This document shows positions 13,360 to 25,048 of a stretch of 64,000 nt of DNA, piece after piece (position 1 is the first letter of the stretch; the number at the start of each line of letters is the position of its first letter). The DNA lies in NCBI RefSeq assembly GCF_910591885.1, contig NC_063273.1, forward strand, positions 5,766,001-5,830,000, read 5' to 3'. The position numbers and the translations under genes were made by a program. Below the pieces are notes generated by a model. The model was not told the origin of the DNA, did not search any database, and saw nothing but the letters and a program-made list of their open reading frames with translations. Source of the stretch: Bombus terrestris (taxonomy: Eukaryota > Arthropoda > Insecta > Hymenoptera > Apidae).

Positions 13360-14087
13360 GATGTTAATAAAATATTGTATAGTTAAAAAGATATGACATT
13401 GTTACAATAAACAGTGTGTTATTTTGAACTGATAAAAAAATTGTTATTTCCATAAAAATATATCTTTTTGGAAATGTTTTCTGATATAATGTACAAGTGT
13501 GAAAGTTTTTATTTTAAATTTACTTAACTGTTTTCTACTTACATATACAGAAACATATTTACATTAATATAAGAACTAGCAATACATACATTTACTGTTT
13601 ATTTAAATCACAGAAATAACAGATAACAGTATTACAACATTTGCCATAAATGTGTATAAGTATTTATATAGTAAAGAAATGCAAGGAAATATATAAAAGT
13701 TTATATATTCAGATAACATTCTTTTATTCGGAAAAACCATTTTAGAACTCATGTGTATGTCATAAATGTGATCAAAAACAGATGTGTATTTGATCTTGTA
13801 CATTTTGATGCATACATTTTAATCATAATTTATTGTTGATAAAATTTGATATTTGATATACTTTGAATATATTTAAAGAACTGAATTTATAACATGAATG
13901 AATTCATTCTTTTTATAACATAGTAACATAGAATATATAATGGTAAAACCCTTAAATTACTTTAGAACAAAATTATAAATTGTATCTTGTATAATATTAG
14001 ATCATTTATTGAAGAACAATATGTAATGTAAAATTTCAAGTGATGCAAAGAAAATGCATATTATTGTTCCTTATTTTAACTAATATA

Positions 14088-14093
14088 TTTATT
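14088..14093 (-). promoter_or_regulatory. Candidate polyadenylation signal, KCTD3-like gene
   Basis: TTTATT on the plus strand reads AATAAA on the minus strand, about 140 bases past the stop codon at 14233. Not confirmed. Confidence 0.35.
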
Positions 14094-14232
14094 TATAACT
14101 ATTAAAGTTGTTATATTAGGAACTATAACTGTAAATATTCTTTTGTTAATGATTCGAAATAAAGAAAATCATTTCTAAATATAAAAAATCAGTTCTTAAT
14201 GTTTCTATAAAATACATTTTTCTGTATTACCT

Positions 14233-17200
14233 TCATACTTGACTAGGTCCAGGTGTTGCATCAGTACTTTGTGATTGATTAAGAAATAGTACATTGCTAG
14301 TTTTTATACTTGGGCCTGTAGATATAAGTGATGGACATGGACTAATACATGGCGTTGAGGAATGGCTGTTACTTAAATCACATTGATCTAATAATTTCCA
14401 AAGTTCTTCTGGCGTGGGGCCACCAGAGACATCTACAATTAACATGTTTGGTATTATAATTGATATTATTATATTCATTAAAAAAAAAAAAAAAAAAAAT
14501 AAGGATATTACTTTGAGTAGAAGAGAAAGATGGTTCTAAAGCTGTTGTAAGGTCCCACATTTGAATGGTACCATTGGAATGACCAGTGAATATAAAACGC
14601 CTGGGTCTTGAACCCATACGGCTGGATCCTTCACATTCATGCACATAAAAAGAGCTTATAATACTACCATCCACTGATTTGATTACACAGACTCTCTTTC
14701 CATTTGATGCTAAGCGTACAAACAATTGATCTGTCTCAGGTACAACTTTTTGAACAAAGACTTGTTCATCATCTTGTTCACCAAATGGTCCTAAGTTTTG
14801 AGGTGAAGTAATTAACTTTTGCTTATTAATAACATCACAATAATTTTTCATATAATAACATACCAAAGTCATTTCCAGCATTATAACTAATGCAAGATTC
14901 AATTGCTTCTAAAGATACAATTTTAAAACTAGCTTCTGGTGTTGAACCAGGTTGAGTGGAAATCATTCCTCGGAACCTTGTTACCGCCCAACTTCTAACA
15001 TGGTTATATTCTGAACAAACGGATACTAAATATTTTTCTGACAATGTTACCTACAATATAATTTATTACATATGTAGACAATTTATAAATTCATTTTAAT
15101 AGAAGTAAATACGATACATACTTTCGTTACACTACTTTGATGTACAGTAAATGTTTGAAACAGTTGTGGGCCATGTCCTACAGTTTCAGGATGTTGGACA
15201 ATAACTCGAACACTGCCAGATTTTGTACCATATGCAATTTCAATCCAATTACCACAGACGGCTGCATAAAAAAATTATAAAATTACAGTATTCTACACTA
15301 TTCTACGCTATTTCTCTTTAAAATATTAAAATTTTTAACGTAACTACATGTCTTAATATAAAATGTAAATAACATGATATCGACATTACATATATTGAAA
15401 ACTGTAGTAATGAAAGAAGATACATTTATAATATATTCGTTATATTCGTTAATTAATATGTTCATTTTCGTTAATAATTGACCTATGTACATATTACATG
15501 CGTTATAATATGACGATTAAGAAAGAATAAATGTTCATAGACAGTCATTTCGAATGTTTTTTAACTAAGAGAAAGTGTATATTATTTATGTTTTAATAAA
15601 ATTGTATGTATATATACTAGAAAAAACGGTAAGTATACAAATATTTACAATGCATACAACGAAATTATAATTATGATGTATGTAATAAATAAAATAATAT
15701 TGATATGCATTTGGAATTGTTTAAAACAAAGGATAACTATGCAAGCAGAGGTATATGTTGTTTATTCCCTTTCCTTCCCCTCTCAGATGCTGCTATAAAT
15801 ATACTACGTCACTTGACATACGTAATAAAGTAAAAAAAAAAAAGATAAAAGTGTTAATAAGTACAACTGGATGCATAAGGATAGCGGGGTGTGTAGTCTA
15901 AGACAAAAATAATTATTAGTGCTTTAAATGTATTTTTGACAGTAGTTGATTGGATATATATTATTATTTTTTTGTATGTTCTAATTTAAAGTAATATAAA
16001 TAAAAGCTATTTCTTTGATGTATGTAAATATATGCATAAAGGATTTTAATTAAAGGTGCTATTAAAAGCAATATATGAATATGAACTTGTGCACTGATTT
16101 GATACAAAATGATATACTATATCTGGAGAGGAAGGGTATGAATACTAGTACTCAAAGTAATGTGTTCTGTTCAATGCAATATAAAATGTAGAGAAATATG
16201 TATATGTCAATTTGAACTATGACTTGAATGTGAAAATATTGTAGAACATTGTCATATCGACCCATACTTGCCTTGTGCTATTTATCCAGTTGTACGAAAT
16301 CATGAAGCAAAGAATGTAATAATAAACTCTTATTAATATTTAAATACAGCATTGAACTTTATAGTAAAAAATACAATACTTGTACTTGAATAAATATGAC
16401 ACTTATTGATGTAAGTAAAAAAAAATTAGACTTTCTATTACAAAGAACAAATACATAATGAAATTTGTGATTAGAATTAATTAATGATATATAAATAATA
16501 AAAAAAGTCGTACAATCATTAAAGAATGTAAAAAATATATATTATGAAAGTGACGTTTGTTATTACATTCCTCAATACACAAGCAGATTTAATAATTAAA
16601 TTTTAGTCCACTTATTTATACGTCACTGGAAAAGATATTTCTGGAATAGAGATACTGTAATATTCAATGTTATGAACCATAAATTAATTATCATTTACCT
16701 ACAACTTTTATATTTAACTATTTACCATAATATTGCAATATGAAAAATGAATATTAAAACTTACATGTTTTTGGTGTTAAATATACAGATATGGCGGTAA
16801 TGGGATCATAGTTTGGATCGCGGTATAATTCAGTTACAAGTAAGTCATTGTCCTTCATTCTTAAAGGAAACTTTTCCATGTCTGAAAATTAATTGTGTAT
16901 TCAGTCATAATTATAAAATCTATTTTATTTTAAAAGTATTATAATTTTTTATTACCGATATAATAAATAGATCCATTGTTGCAACCTAATAGAAGAAACG
17001 AACCAGCTGTGTCAAATGACAAAATAGGTACTACATCTTGTATTTGCCAATGATGTGTCATAGCATGCCATACACCGATTTTGTCAGTAGGAGATAGAGC
17101 AACTAACTGGCTCCCAATAAAAAATAAATATTCCACACGAACATTTAGATTAAATGTACCAATATTCTTCATTCCATTTGCTGAAATACTCCATAACCTG

Positions 17201-18533
17201 ACCTGATTCCCATAAGAAATTGCAACCATTTTAACATCGCCACTAGTACTTAATTTTGATGTTATTGCCACTCTTTCAATTACTGATTCAATGTGAGGAC
17301 TAGTAAATGCATGTTGCCAACCAGATGAGTCTTTAAGTCGATAACATGTTATAAAATGAGCATAAGCAATTACAATCCAATTATGATGTGCTTTTATGAT
17401 CTGAACTCTTAAGGGATCAACCCATGATGAAACTATATGAAAAAATATGTTTTAATACTATTTTTTTTACTAGAATCATAAATAAAATAATTATATGTTT
17501 ACCTTGTTGAGGCCCAAATACTAAATTTATATCATTTTTATACAATTTATTTAAATCTGCTGAATTATTCCTAACATGTCTTAAATCTAGAGATGATGTA
17601 CGTGAATGTGGTAAGCCTTTTTGTTGGATTCTATAATCTAATGAAGAATTTCGCATATGACTATTAAGTACTCCTTTATGGTTTTGTTGTCCTAAAGTAA
17701 ATGTGTATTAGATGTTTGCAGTAATTAGTAAATAAATAAAATTAATAAATATATGTTTTGTACCATTATTATTGTGGCTATTAGAAGTTCCAGGAGTTGT
17801 AATTTGGGAGGTAGATGGTACATCTGCTCTGGAATTTGTATTATTGGCAGGACTTCTGCCATGAACAGACACATCTCCTACATTTGATGCAACAGTGGTA
17901 GGTTCTTGCAATGGTATACCTTTCCAATTATAATATATAAAATCTAAGTACAATTGCAATTTATATATATTTTTCTTAATTAAAGAAGATTGATTAATCT
18001 TACTTGGTGGTGGTAAATAACCATAAAACAAAACATCTCCACATGAAGATTGAGTTAAATCTTCGCATAGCATTAATCTCTTAACCAATGGAGTAATACC
18101 ATAATATTCAGCTTCGTGTCTCAATGTTCGAAGATCTACATTCTTTAAATCAATATCCTTTGTACGAAGATAATTTAATATAATAGAAAATAATTTTGGA
18201 TCTCTATCTATAAATAATGCACCAATTTCATCTCTGTGACTGGCAATTCTGTTACTTAATAAAGCTGTAAAAAATGAATCTGGAATCCATGTTAGCGTCT
18301 GCTTTGATGTTGAAAACCTAGATAATGAATAATTTCAGATAGTTACAAAAATAGCTTAAAAATTATCACTTTTTAAATTTCATAATAGCATTTAGTTGTC
18401 GATTAACAATTAAAAAAGATTATATATTTATCATACTATGCCTGAAAGTAAGTAAACGCTTTTGTTTGTACCTTGTTCCACCAACGTTCAAATGTACAAT
18501 ATCACTAAGTCCAAAAGAAGGTGGTACAGCCAT
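14233..18533 (-). CDS. KCTD3: BTB/POZ domain-containing protein KCTD3 / SHKBP1-like
   Basis: Ten minus-strand exons: 18533-18472, 18317-18004, 17919-17764, 17691-17503, 17432-16956, 16881-16765, 15261-15122, 15050-14864, 14790-14512, 14432-14233 (stop TGA). All phases agree, giving about 706 aa, the size of SHKBP1. The N-terminus holds a KCTD-type T1/BTB domain (DIVHLNVGGTRFSTS, then FFTALLSNRI, IDRDPKLFSIILNYLRT and LPPP). A beta-propeller with degenerate WD repeats follows (GHGPQLFQTFTVH, NGTIQMWDLTTA), then a short motif resembling the family's DQCDLS element. KCTD3 binds HCN3 channels and SHKBP1 binds SH3KBP1/CIN85; which role applies in insects is not shown here. An upstream in-frame ATG sits directly before the chosen one (18536). 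The short intron 14791-14863 (73 bases) was fixed by restoring the conserved NDFGPFGEQDD junction. Confidence 0.93.
14480..14499. repeat. Poly(A)/poly(T) tract of 20 bases
   Basis: Uninterrupted run in the last intron of the KCTD3-like gene, giving a T-run on the coding strand. Length is likely polymorphic. It explains a spurious Phe-rich frame. Confidence 0.9.
15262..16764 (-). other. Large intron of the KCTD3-like gene
   Basis: A 1.5-kb AT-rich intron between ...LTPKT and SVCGNWIEIAYG. Donor and acceptor are clear (CAT|GTAAGT; TTATGCAG|CC). I see no nested gene or transposon end inside. Confidence 0.8.
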
Positions 18534-19268
18534 CATTATAAATGATTCAAACTTTTATTTTGATGTTGCATGTCTTATTTTAATATTTCTAAAACGAAAA
18601 AAGAATTATATTCTACTTTCGATAGGTTATGAACAAGAGAATAACTTCAACTTCTGGTTAGCTCCACAGTTGTACAGTGAGTGTCGCTTTAATGAAACCC
18701 ATATCAGCACAGAGAGGTACCTATCTACACATACAGATGTGCGTGTGTGGTATTGGTTTAAATTAAAATCACTGTAACATAAAATAACCTTAGCATGTGT
18801 TACAAAATAAAAATTTTATAATTTATACATCAATTAATAGCAAAATAAACAGTGATAATAAATTGTTCTCAATTAGAAACATTTAATTGATTTATAATTA
18901 TTATAATTTATAATTATATTTTAAATAATTTTAAAAGTGAAATTTATTTTTAATTAAGACATTCATAAAACAAGATAGAACAAATCTTTCATTTTGTACT
19001 TTTTTTGTTAAACTATTTGAATTATTGAAATATAGTTATTAATGATATTATAAATAATGAAATAATGTATCGTAATGGTATTTTTACTAATACGATATTT
19101 TATTTAATAATAGTAGTTTTAGTCGTATAACACATAAAAACTTTTCGCTAAGAATATAATTTTATTTATAATTATTAACGAATATTATCTTAAATATGTT
19201 TTCTATTTACCAATTCAATTAGACTATTTGAATAAATAACATTTGTGCGCGCTTCTATATAGAAAAAT

Positions 19269-19385
19269 CGGGCGCTCCTATTCGTGCAAAATATTGCAAA
19301 TTCAAATCGAGCGTTCCGATTGACGCAGAATATTGCAAACTCAAATTGAGCATTTCTATTGGCATAAAATGTTGCGTCATTCGCA
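19269..19385. repeat. Three tandem 39-bp repeat units
   Basis: Three head-to-tail copies, 19269-19307, 19308-19346 and 19347-19385. Copies 1 and 2 share the pattern CG(G/A)GCG(C/T)TCC...ATATTGCAAA(T/C)TCAAAT; copy 3 is more diverged. The unit length is a multiple of three, so the minus strand reads as a short peptide repeat (L-Q-Y-x-A-x-I-G), but no gene is supported. Confidence 0.85.
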
Positions 19386-20306
19386 ATTCATAGGAGACGT
19401 GTGGTGCGAGGTGACATTCTATTGCTGAAATTTGTGGAATAAAGATTGCGGCAGTACCCGTCATTATTAGTACTTTCATTTCGACTTTATCATCATTTTT
19501 ACACTCCCACCTGCTTCATTTAAATAGCACGTACTTATTTAATTATTTATTAATTATCATTTGAATAAAATTAAGTGGTTTTGCAAAACGTACCCTGTAC
19601 TTTTATCGTTGACTACATATCTGAAGATTAGAGACATCGATAGTTCATATTACCGGCCTTTGAAATAAAATTTGGGTTCTATTATTGCTTTATTTTATTA
19701 TAATTTGTTCTATTATTATAAATTTTTAGTTTCATCATACATTTATTTGAAATTGTTGGTTTTCTTTACTGGTTGCAGATGGTTACAGATTACTAGTAAA
19801 TGACAAAGAGATACGGAAGAGATAATGGACGCCACAGATATTAATTAATTAATAATTCGTCGATTTCTCATGCAAACTTGATAATGATTGAGCTATTACA
19901 ATAAGCCAAACGTATGTAAACGTTTATTTTTTCCTTTTATTGGATCAAAGGTAATCGATATTTGCTACATAATTGCTATATAACTTACAATTGATATATA
20001 ATGACATTATTTTATAAATAATTGTATAATTTGTTGAAAATACTAAAACAAAAGAAAAAGAGATTATAGAAATGATCTCTTAAAAATATTTCGGGTATAT
20101 AGATCATCATTAATAATCGGATATATCATTAAGTAATTAATGTTTTTATATCAATGTATGGCAAATTATATGAATCATTTAATTATTATTAGAAGATAGT
20201 CTATCGTGATGTCATTATGTTTTTATATATTTGTACGAGAAAATCAGTTTATTATTTTCTCGGAAGAGACCGAATAAAACTTGCTCAGGCACGTTCGGTG
20301 CAAGAT

Positions 20307-20336
20307 TATATATATATATATATAATATTATATTAT
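20307..20336. repeat. (TA)n tract
   Basis: Alternating TA dinucleotides followed by ATATTATATTATATAC. A simple repeat in non-coding sequence. Confidence 0.8.
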
Positions 20337-20491
20337 ATACACAATATACACTATAATCACTTCAGTCATGTTTAGTTAAGAAAGTTTTATTTATCATTAT
20401 ATTTAGTTTATTTAACATTTTTCTTCAGAACAAATTGTAATTCCATGTTTTGTTACAGTTTTCTTCTACGGCATTACATGGCTCCTCTTTG

Positions 20492-22916
20492 ATGACGATC
20501 TACGCCATGACCTTCCCTACACCATGGTCTACCATCGATGATTACGTTCTTCGCATCATATCGTAAGTCGCATGCATTTTTCCTTCCTCCGGTCACTCAA
20601 TCATGTCGTAGGACGAAAGGTCCGAATCAACACGGGTGATTGGTTGTAATTTACGTAGAATATTTTGCACGTACAGTGACCGCGGATATTTGTTATATCC
20701 GTGAGTAGTAACATTTCTTCTATGTATTATTTATTAGTTCAGGATAGGTCTTCTTGCACATTGCGTTTTTTTTTATATTAGTTACATGATACTGACAAAT
20801 TTTATATTAATAATATCGATAATAGTACTAACTGATATAAACGATATTATATTAATAATTAATTTAAATATTTGTGATTGAAGATATATTCACTATAATT
20901 ATTTTTAAAGTCGGAATATCTATTTACTGAGAATTGCAATGACTTAATTAAATATTTCGTAGTAATAAAGTCGCATACTCTTCGACTTCGTTGCATCAAA
21001 AATTGCAATTATTGCATATCTAATGTTAATGATAATAATAAGTTTCTTTTATTTCACCTTCTGTTTTCTGATGACATTATTTCAAAGGATTTAATTGTTT
21101 GCCCTTCATTTTTGAGTTTGGGTATTGATTTAAAATATAAATATAGAGATATTAAAGCTCAATCCTGCCGTCAAAAATGTATTGAATTTTATGTGCAAGA
21201 AGAAATTTCGCGACAGGCAAATTTTGGAATCAAAGCAACAAGTTTTGAACATTGCTTTCATACTTTCGAATATGTGCTTTGACGAAGGGATTGCCTGAGG
21301 GTGTTTGCATTAATTAATTTAATTTTGAGTCAATTATTAAATAAATTTCTTACTCAGTATCAGTTTGTTTCTTTTGTAATGTAACTTCAATAATTCATAG
21401 TGTCAATTATTTTAATGAATCATATTGCATTGATCTTATTTATGCTATTTTCTATAAATAAATTTAATATTAGTATTTCGGTAAATTATTAAATTAATAA
21501 TCTAGACTATATAGTGATAATAATAGAGATAAAGTTCGAAAATGCAAAATAAAGAAAGATTAGCCCGTTAAATACAGATTAGATACACTAATACGTTTTT
21601 TAGTTAGGATTTTCAGGTTTTACCCCTTCCGTGTTCATTGCCAGGACCTCACTCACGTGCCCAGGTGCTACTTGGGTGAGAGAAAGGCAATGGGTACGAT
21701 GATCATTGATTTTATAATAATTTGTAAGCGACTGACGATGCGTTAGCGTATCGTGCACGACGTACTTTCTGCATAGTGTGTGTGGTTAGGCTGTGGAATT
21801 GCGTCGTTTTGGTACTTCTCCCATTTACTATAAATCTAAATAATAAAAAATCACAACCTGTAAAAACAAAGATTCTTTATCGAATCAGAGATATTGATAT
21901 CATTAATTTTATTGTTAAATTATAATAAATGGTACCATATTTCGTGCCATCTACAATTTCTTTGAAAAATAAACACACTCTCTGAATTAGGAATATTTGT
22001 AATTAAAATTGAGATTAACTTTTATTGCGTTGTACGCAATGGTCGCTAGCCTTCGTCAGTCGATTTCAGGAAAATGGTACGTAACATTAGAGTGTGCATG
22101 TTGTATGCCAAACTCGGGTGTCGGAGGCGTCCCGGGACGTCTCTCTAGTGTAGGCCTTTGCGCCCGGGTTATGTGTGAGAACCGTGGAGTGAATGTGTTG
22201 GTGTGCATGTTTTGCTATTTTTTAAATTTTAAATATAGGTTTCCGGGTAGGATAGGTAGCATATTTTCTGGTATGATTGTTAACTATAAGTAGGTAGGGC
22301 CGGGCAGGTTGGCACAGTCTCTCGTCGGGTAGGCGCGTTTTTGCGTGTTCAACCTGTTTCAGGAAATTTCATTCGAAAAATCGACGGTGAAGCTGGCACG
22401 AATGGAACATGCCATCGTCTTTGGCTTTGCCCATCGATTTTTTGAATTCCGCGGTCGTGGTCGCGATTGGGTTTCGACACGAACGTTAATATTGCTCGAG
22501 CATGCACATGCGAACGGACAGCGATCTCTATATGATCGTTGTTCATCCATGTGTATTTGGATTAGCTTTCGCGATTTATGTTTTTATTTCACCTTTGTAC
22601 GTTATCTTTTGGTTTGCGATTTAGAAAGTCTCGAGCTTAGATGTAATTTTCAGCGGGCATCGCGCCCGAAGAAAGAAGAGGCTATGAGCCGAAGAGGCCC
22701 GGCAAATTGTCATGCAAGAGGGCAACTACTAATGGCTTTTCATCTTCTGGATCATCCAGAGGATGGAAAGTCATTCTTGTTACTACTTTGTCACTGTACT
22801 CGCTTTTAGTATTTGTAGTAGTATTAGTTGTGATTTGTTTATTTGCCGACGTACATGTCGACCCATCGTCATATTGGGCTAATCGCGGTTTTTCAATTAG
22901 AGTTGCGAGTGAGTAA
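20492..22916 (+). CDS. Unrecognised small single-pass membrane protein (candidate gene)
   Basis: I do not recognise this protein. Three plus-strand segments have good splice signals and join without frame breaks. The first is an exon after TGTTACAG (20459-20562, ATG at 20492, donor C|GTAAGT). The second is 21617-21675 (TTTTCAG acceptor, G|GTGAGA donor). The third is 22654-22916 (TTTTCAG acceptor, stop TAA). The product would be 130 aa: a short N-terminal part with Trp and Pro, a basic segment (PEERRGYEPKRPGK), a Ser/Gly stretch and one strongly hydrophobic helix (about residues 83-108), then an acidic/aromatic tail. The first segment is open upstream of the ATG, so another exon could precede it. 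A GTGAGTAA donor at 22909 overlaps the end, so the last exon could instead continue. No homology is claimed; it may be a chance assembly or part of a decayed mobile element. Confidence 0.28.
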
Positions 22917-23738
22917 TTAAGGTTTGAATTAGAGTTGCGAATTCAAATTTCGCGTTAACAATTAGAGTTGCGAGAAAATACTCACTTCGGTTTGGATTAG
23001 CGTTACGATGAAAAGACGACCGCGTTTGTTTTAGTGTTGCGAGTTATAAGATGTCGCGATTGTATTCAGTATTTTCTATTGTGAATAATTATTAGAATTT
23101 ATTAAAGAATAGAATTTAAATTTGTCGCGTTTTCTTTTATTTTAAATTGAATTCAAATGACGTTAATTTTGAATTAATTTCGTAGCGTTGCGATTTCTGA
23201 TCATCGCGCATAGTTCAAGTAGCTTTTTTTTCATTTATAAATAGTAACTTTACATTAGATTCATTTTAAGAATTAGCGTTGCGATATATTTCATCGAGAT
23301 GGTTTTAATAGCTTTTTCGATTAGTGTTGCGTTGATGAATGATCGCGTTTCTATGCGTAGTGTTGCGTCTATGAAATGCCCAAACTTCTTCCACTGAGAT
23401 TGTGGAAACCTGTTCCTGTTCCTGAATCACCTGACGCAACGAAGACAGTTGCAAAAAGGTGGTTAAGCATCGGCAGTTTTGAATGTAACTGCGCTTCGAC
23501 ATTTCGATATTAGCGTTGCGTATGTTGAAATATGAGTGCATACGTTAGTATTTATTAGTGTTGCGTAAATGATTAAAACACGCTACTGCGGTGTATGCTC
23601 CCGCGATTTTTCATGTTTCTTTCTTTTTTTTTGTCACTAACAAATTAAATAGCATTGCAAATATGATAAAGCACTCCTCGCGATTTATTTCGAAAAATTT
23701 CTATTTTATGATTATGGATTTAGTAAATTAGTGTTGCG
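22896..23738. repeat. Diverged repeat array, core ATTAGnGTTGCG
   Basis: The core (A/T)TTAG(A/C/T)GTTGCG recurs at 22896, 22928, 22961, 22996, 23030, 23272, 23320, 23356, 23509, 23554 and 23727, with a related copy near 23193. The first five copies are 32-35 bases apart, a tandem unit of about 34 bp. Later copies are farther apart, with CG-containing spacers (TCGCG is common). All copies point the same way. Confidence 0.7.
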
Positions 23739-25048
23739 AAATAGAAAAATATTTTCCACTCGCGGTATGTTCGGGATTCTATCGAGTGGATCGCCCTTCT
23801 GGCTATTGGATTTATTTCTTTTTCAGCATCCCTCTGGGCGTTCGTTAATGGAAATACTGTTGAACAGTATATCTGTTTGATATATTTTTGTTGTTGCATT
23901 TATTTAAAATTATTATAAATAATCTTATTTCATAATTATATATATATATTGTATATCAAAAAAAATGAGAGTTGATATATCAATATGTTTGAATTATATG
24001 ATGCAAAAATTTCACCCTATCAGCAAACAAATTCCTACTCTGACATAATTATAATCGTCGTGACGCGACGTTATACATTGCAGAGGGCGTGAAAAATACT
24101 CTGATTCTTTCCGAAGTCGGTATTTCAGAACGCGAAACGCGAAGACTCATTTAATATCGCGTTTATGTTGTTTTTAGTCAATGGTGGTATACATATCACT
24201 ATTATACTCGATCGATAACGTCGCATGCGATACGAAAATGGTATAGGAAAACGTGATAGGTGATTCCCAAAACATGAGACACGAAAAAGCATTAAACGTC
24301 ACATCTATTCTGTATCTTATCGATGCATATATATATGCGCGTTTATATATTATCCGTGGTACTTTCATGGTTATCAATAGAAGTTCATGATGTTTTATAT
24401 TCAGAAATTTCTAACTTTCTGTGTAAGATGGCGTGATATTCGTATTTTAAAACCGGGAATACAAATTGCAGATTTTAATTTTAAATTATATCACGAGGTA
24501 TAAGAAAAATATACTCGGCATTCTCAGTTACATTCTGCATATCATAATTACGATTATGTGTCGTCCTTTGTATTATTTCATCGAAATTATAGATGTGTAC
24601 TGAAACTTTTGCGAAGACCGCAATTTGACTTGTAAAAGAAGGGAGAGAAAAAAGAAAAGGAAGAACATTACATCGAATATAGAAGGAAAATCATATACAG
24701 TAGTTTTAACAAAGTTGCATATTTTCGTAACTACAGTTATCTCTCCACGCGGTAAGTTATTTCGCCACTCCCAGTGAAAAGAAGTTACACGAAGTACCTA
24801 ACTATCATAAAGTTTCAATCACTGTGAATTGTCACGATCCTCCCACTGCGGTAGGATAACTATCATTTATGTTTTCGATCGATTTTCCGTTAGACTGTAG
24901 CGACATTTTTTGCGATTTTTTGTCGTCGCATTTGTCCAAGCGACTCGTGCTAGAAGTCGTGCTAGAACTCGTGCTAGAATAAATCTGTTTTATTGTAAGT
25001 CATACGATTTGGCAAAGAAACAAGTTCGTTTGAAATTCGCATCGAGCC
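22917..25048. other. Intergenic repeat-rich interval upstream of the odorant receptor
   Basis: Contains the remainder of the ATTAGnGTTGCG array to 23738, then AT-rich sequence, then the receptor's 5' region. I see no credible exon. A small minus frame at 23305-23541 is inside the repeat array and is not supported. The receptor promoter should lie within the last few hundred bases, but I see no clear TATA or initiator that I would commit to. Confidence 0.5.
24944..24979 (+). repeat. Three tandem 12-bp units upstream of the odorant receptor
   Basis: Three head-to-tail copies of (C/G)TCGTGCTAGAA, ending 69 bases before the receptor ATG, so probably in its 5' UTR or core promoter. Confidence 0.85.

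Larger units (their letters stand above)
12905..14232. other. Tail-to-tail 3' UTR interval of RCE1 and the KCTD3-like gene
   Basis: About 1.3 kb of very AT-rich sequence between two convergent stop codons, with no coding exon. It should hold both 3' UTRs, which may overlap. I see no repeat or transposon end here. Confidence 0.6.
18537..20458. other. Intergenic AT-rich interval
   Basis: Lies between the KCTD3-like start codon and the first candidate exon of the unrecognised gene at 20.5 kb. It should include the KCTD3-like promoter near 18.54-18.8 kb. A three-copy 39-bp repeat (19269-19385) and a TA tract (20307-20336) are its only clear structures. Open frames here are short and lack domains. 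Confidence 0.5.

Noticed and set aside
14791..14863. Reading through the last small intron region of the KCTD3-like gene (frame with ...GMLLYEKLL)
   Set aside because: Read-through breaks the conserved NDFGPFGEQDD sequence; a 73-base intron with GTATGT and CTTAG restores it.
22896..23738. Telomere-like or interstitial telomeric repeat
   Set aside because: The core contains TTAG and GTTGCG, which recalls insect telomere motifs, but there are no head-to-tail TTAGG units and the spacing is tens of bases with unique spacers.
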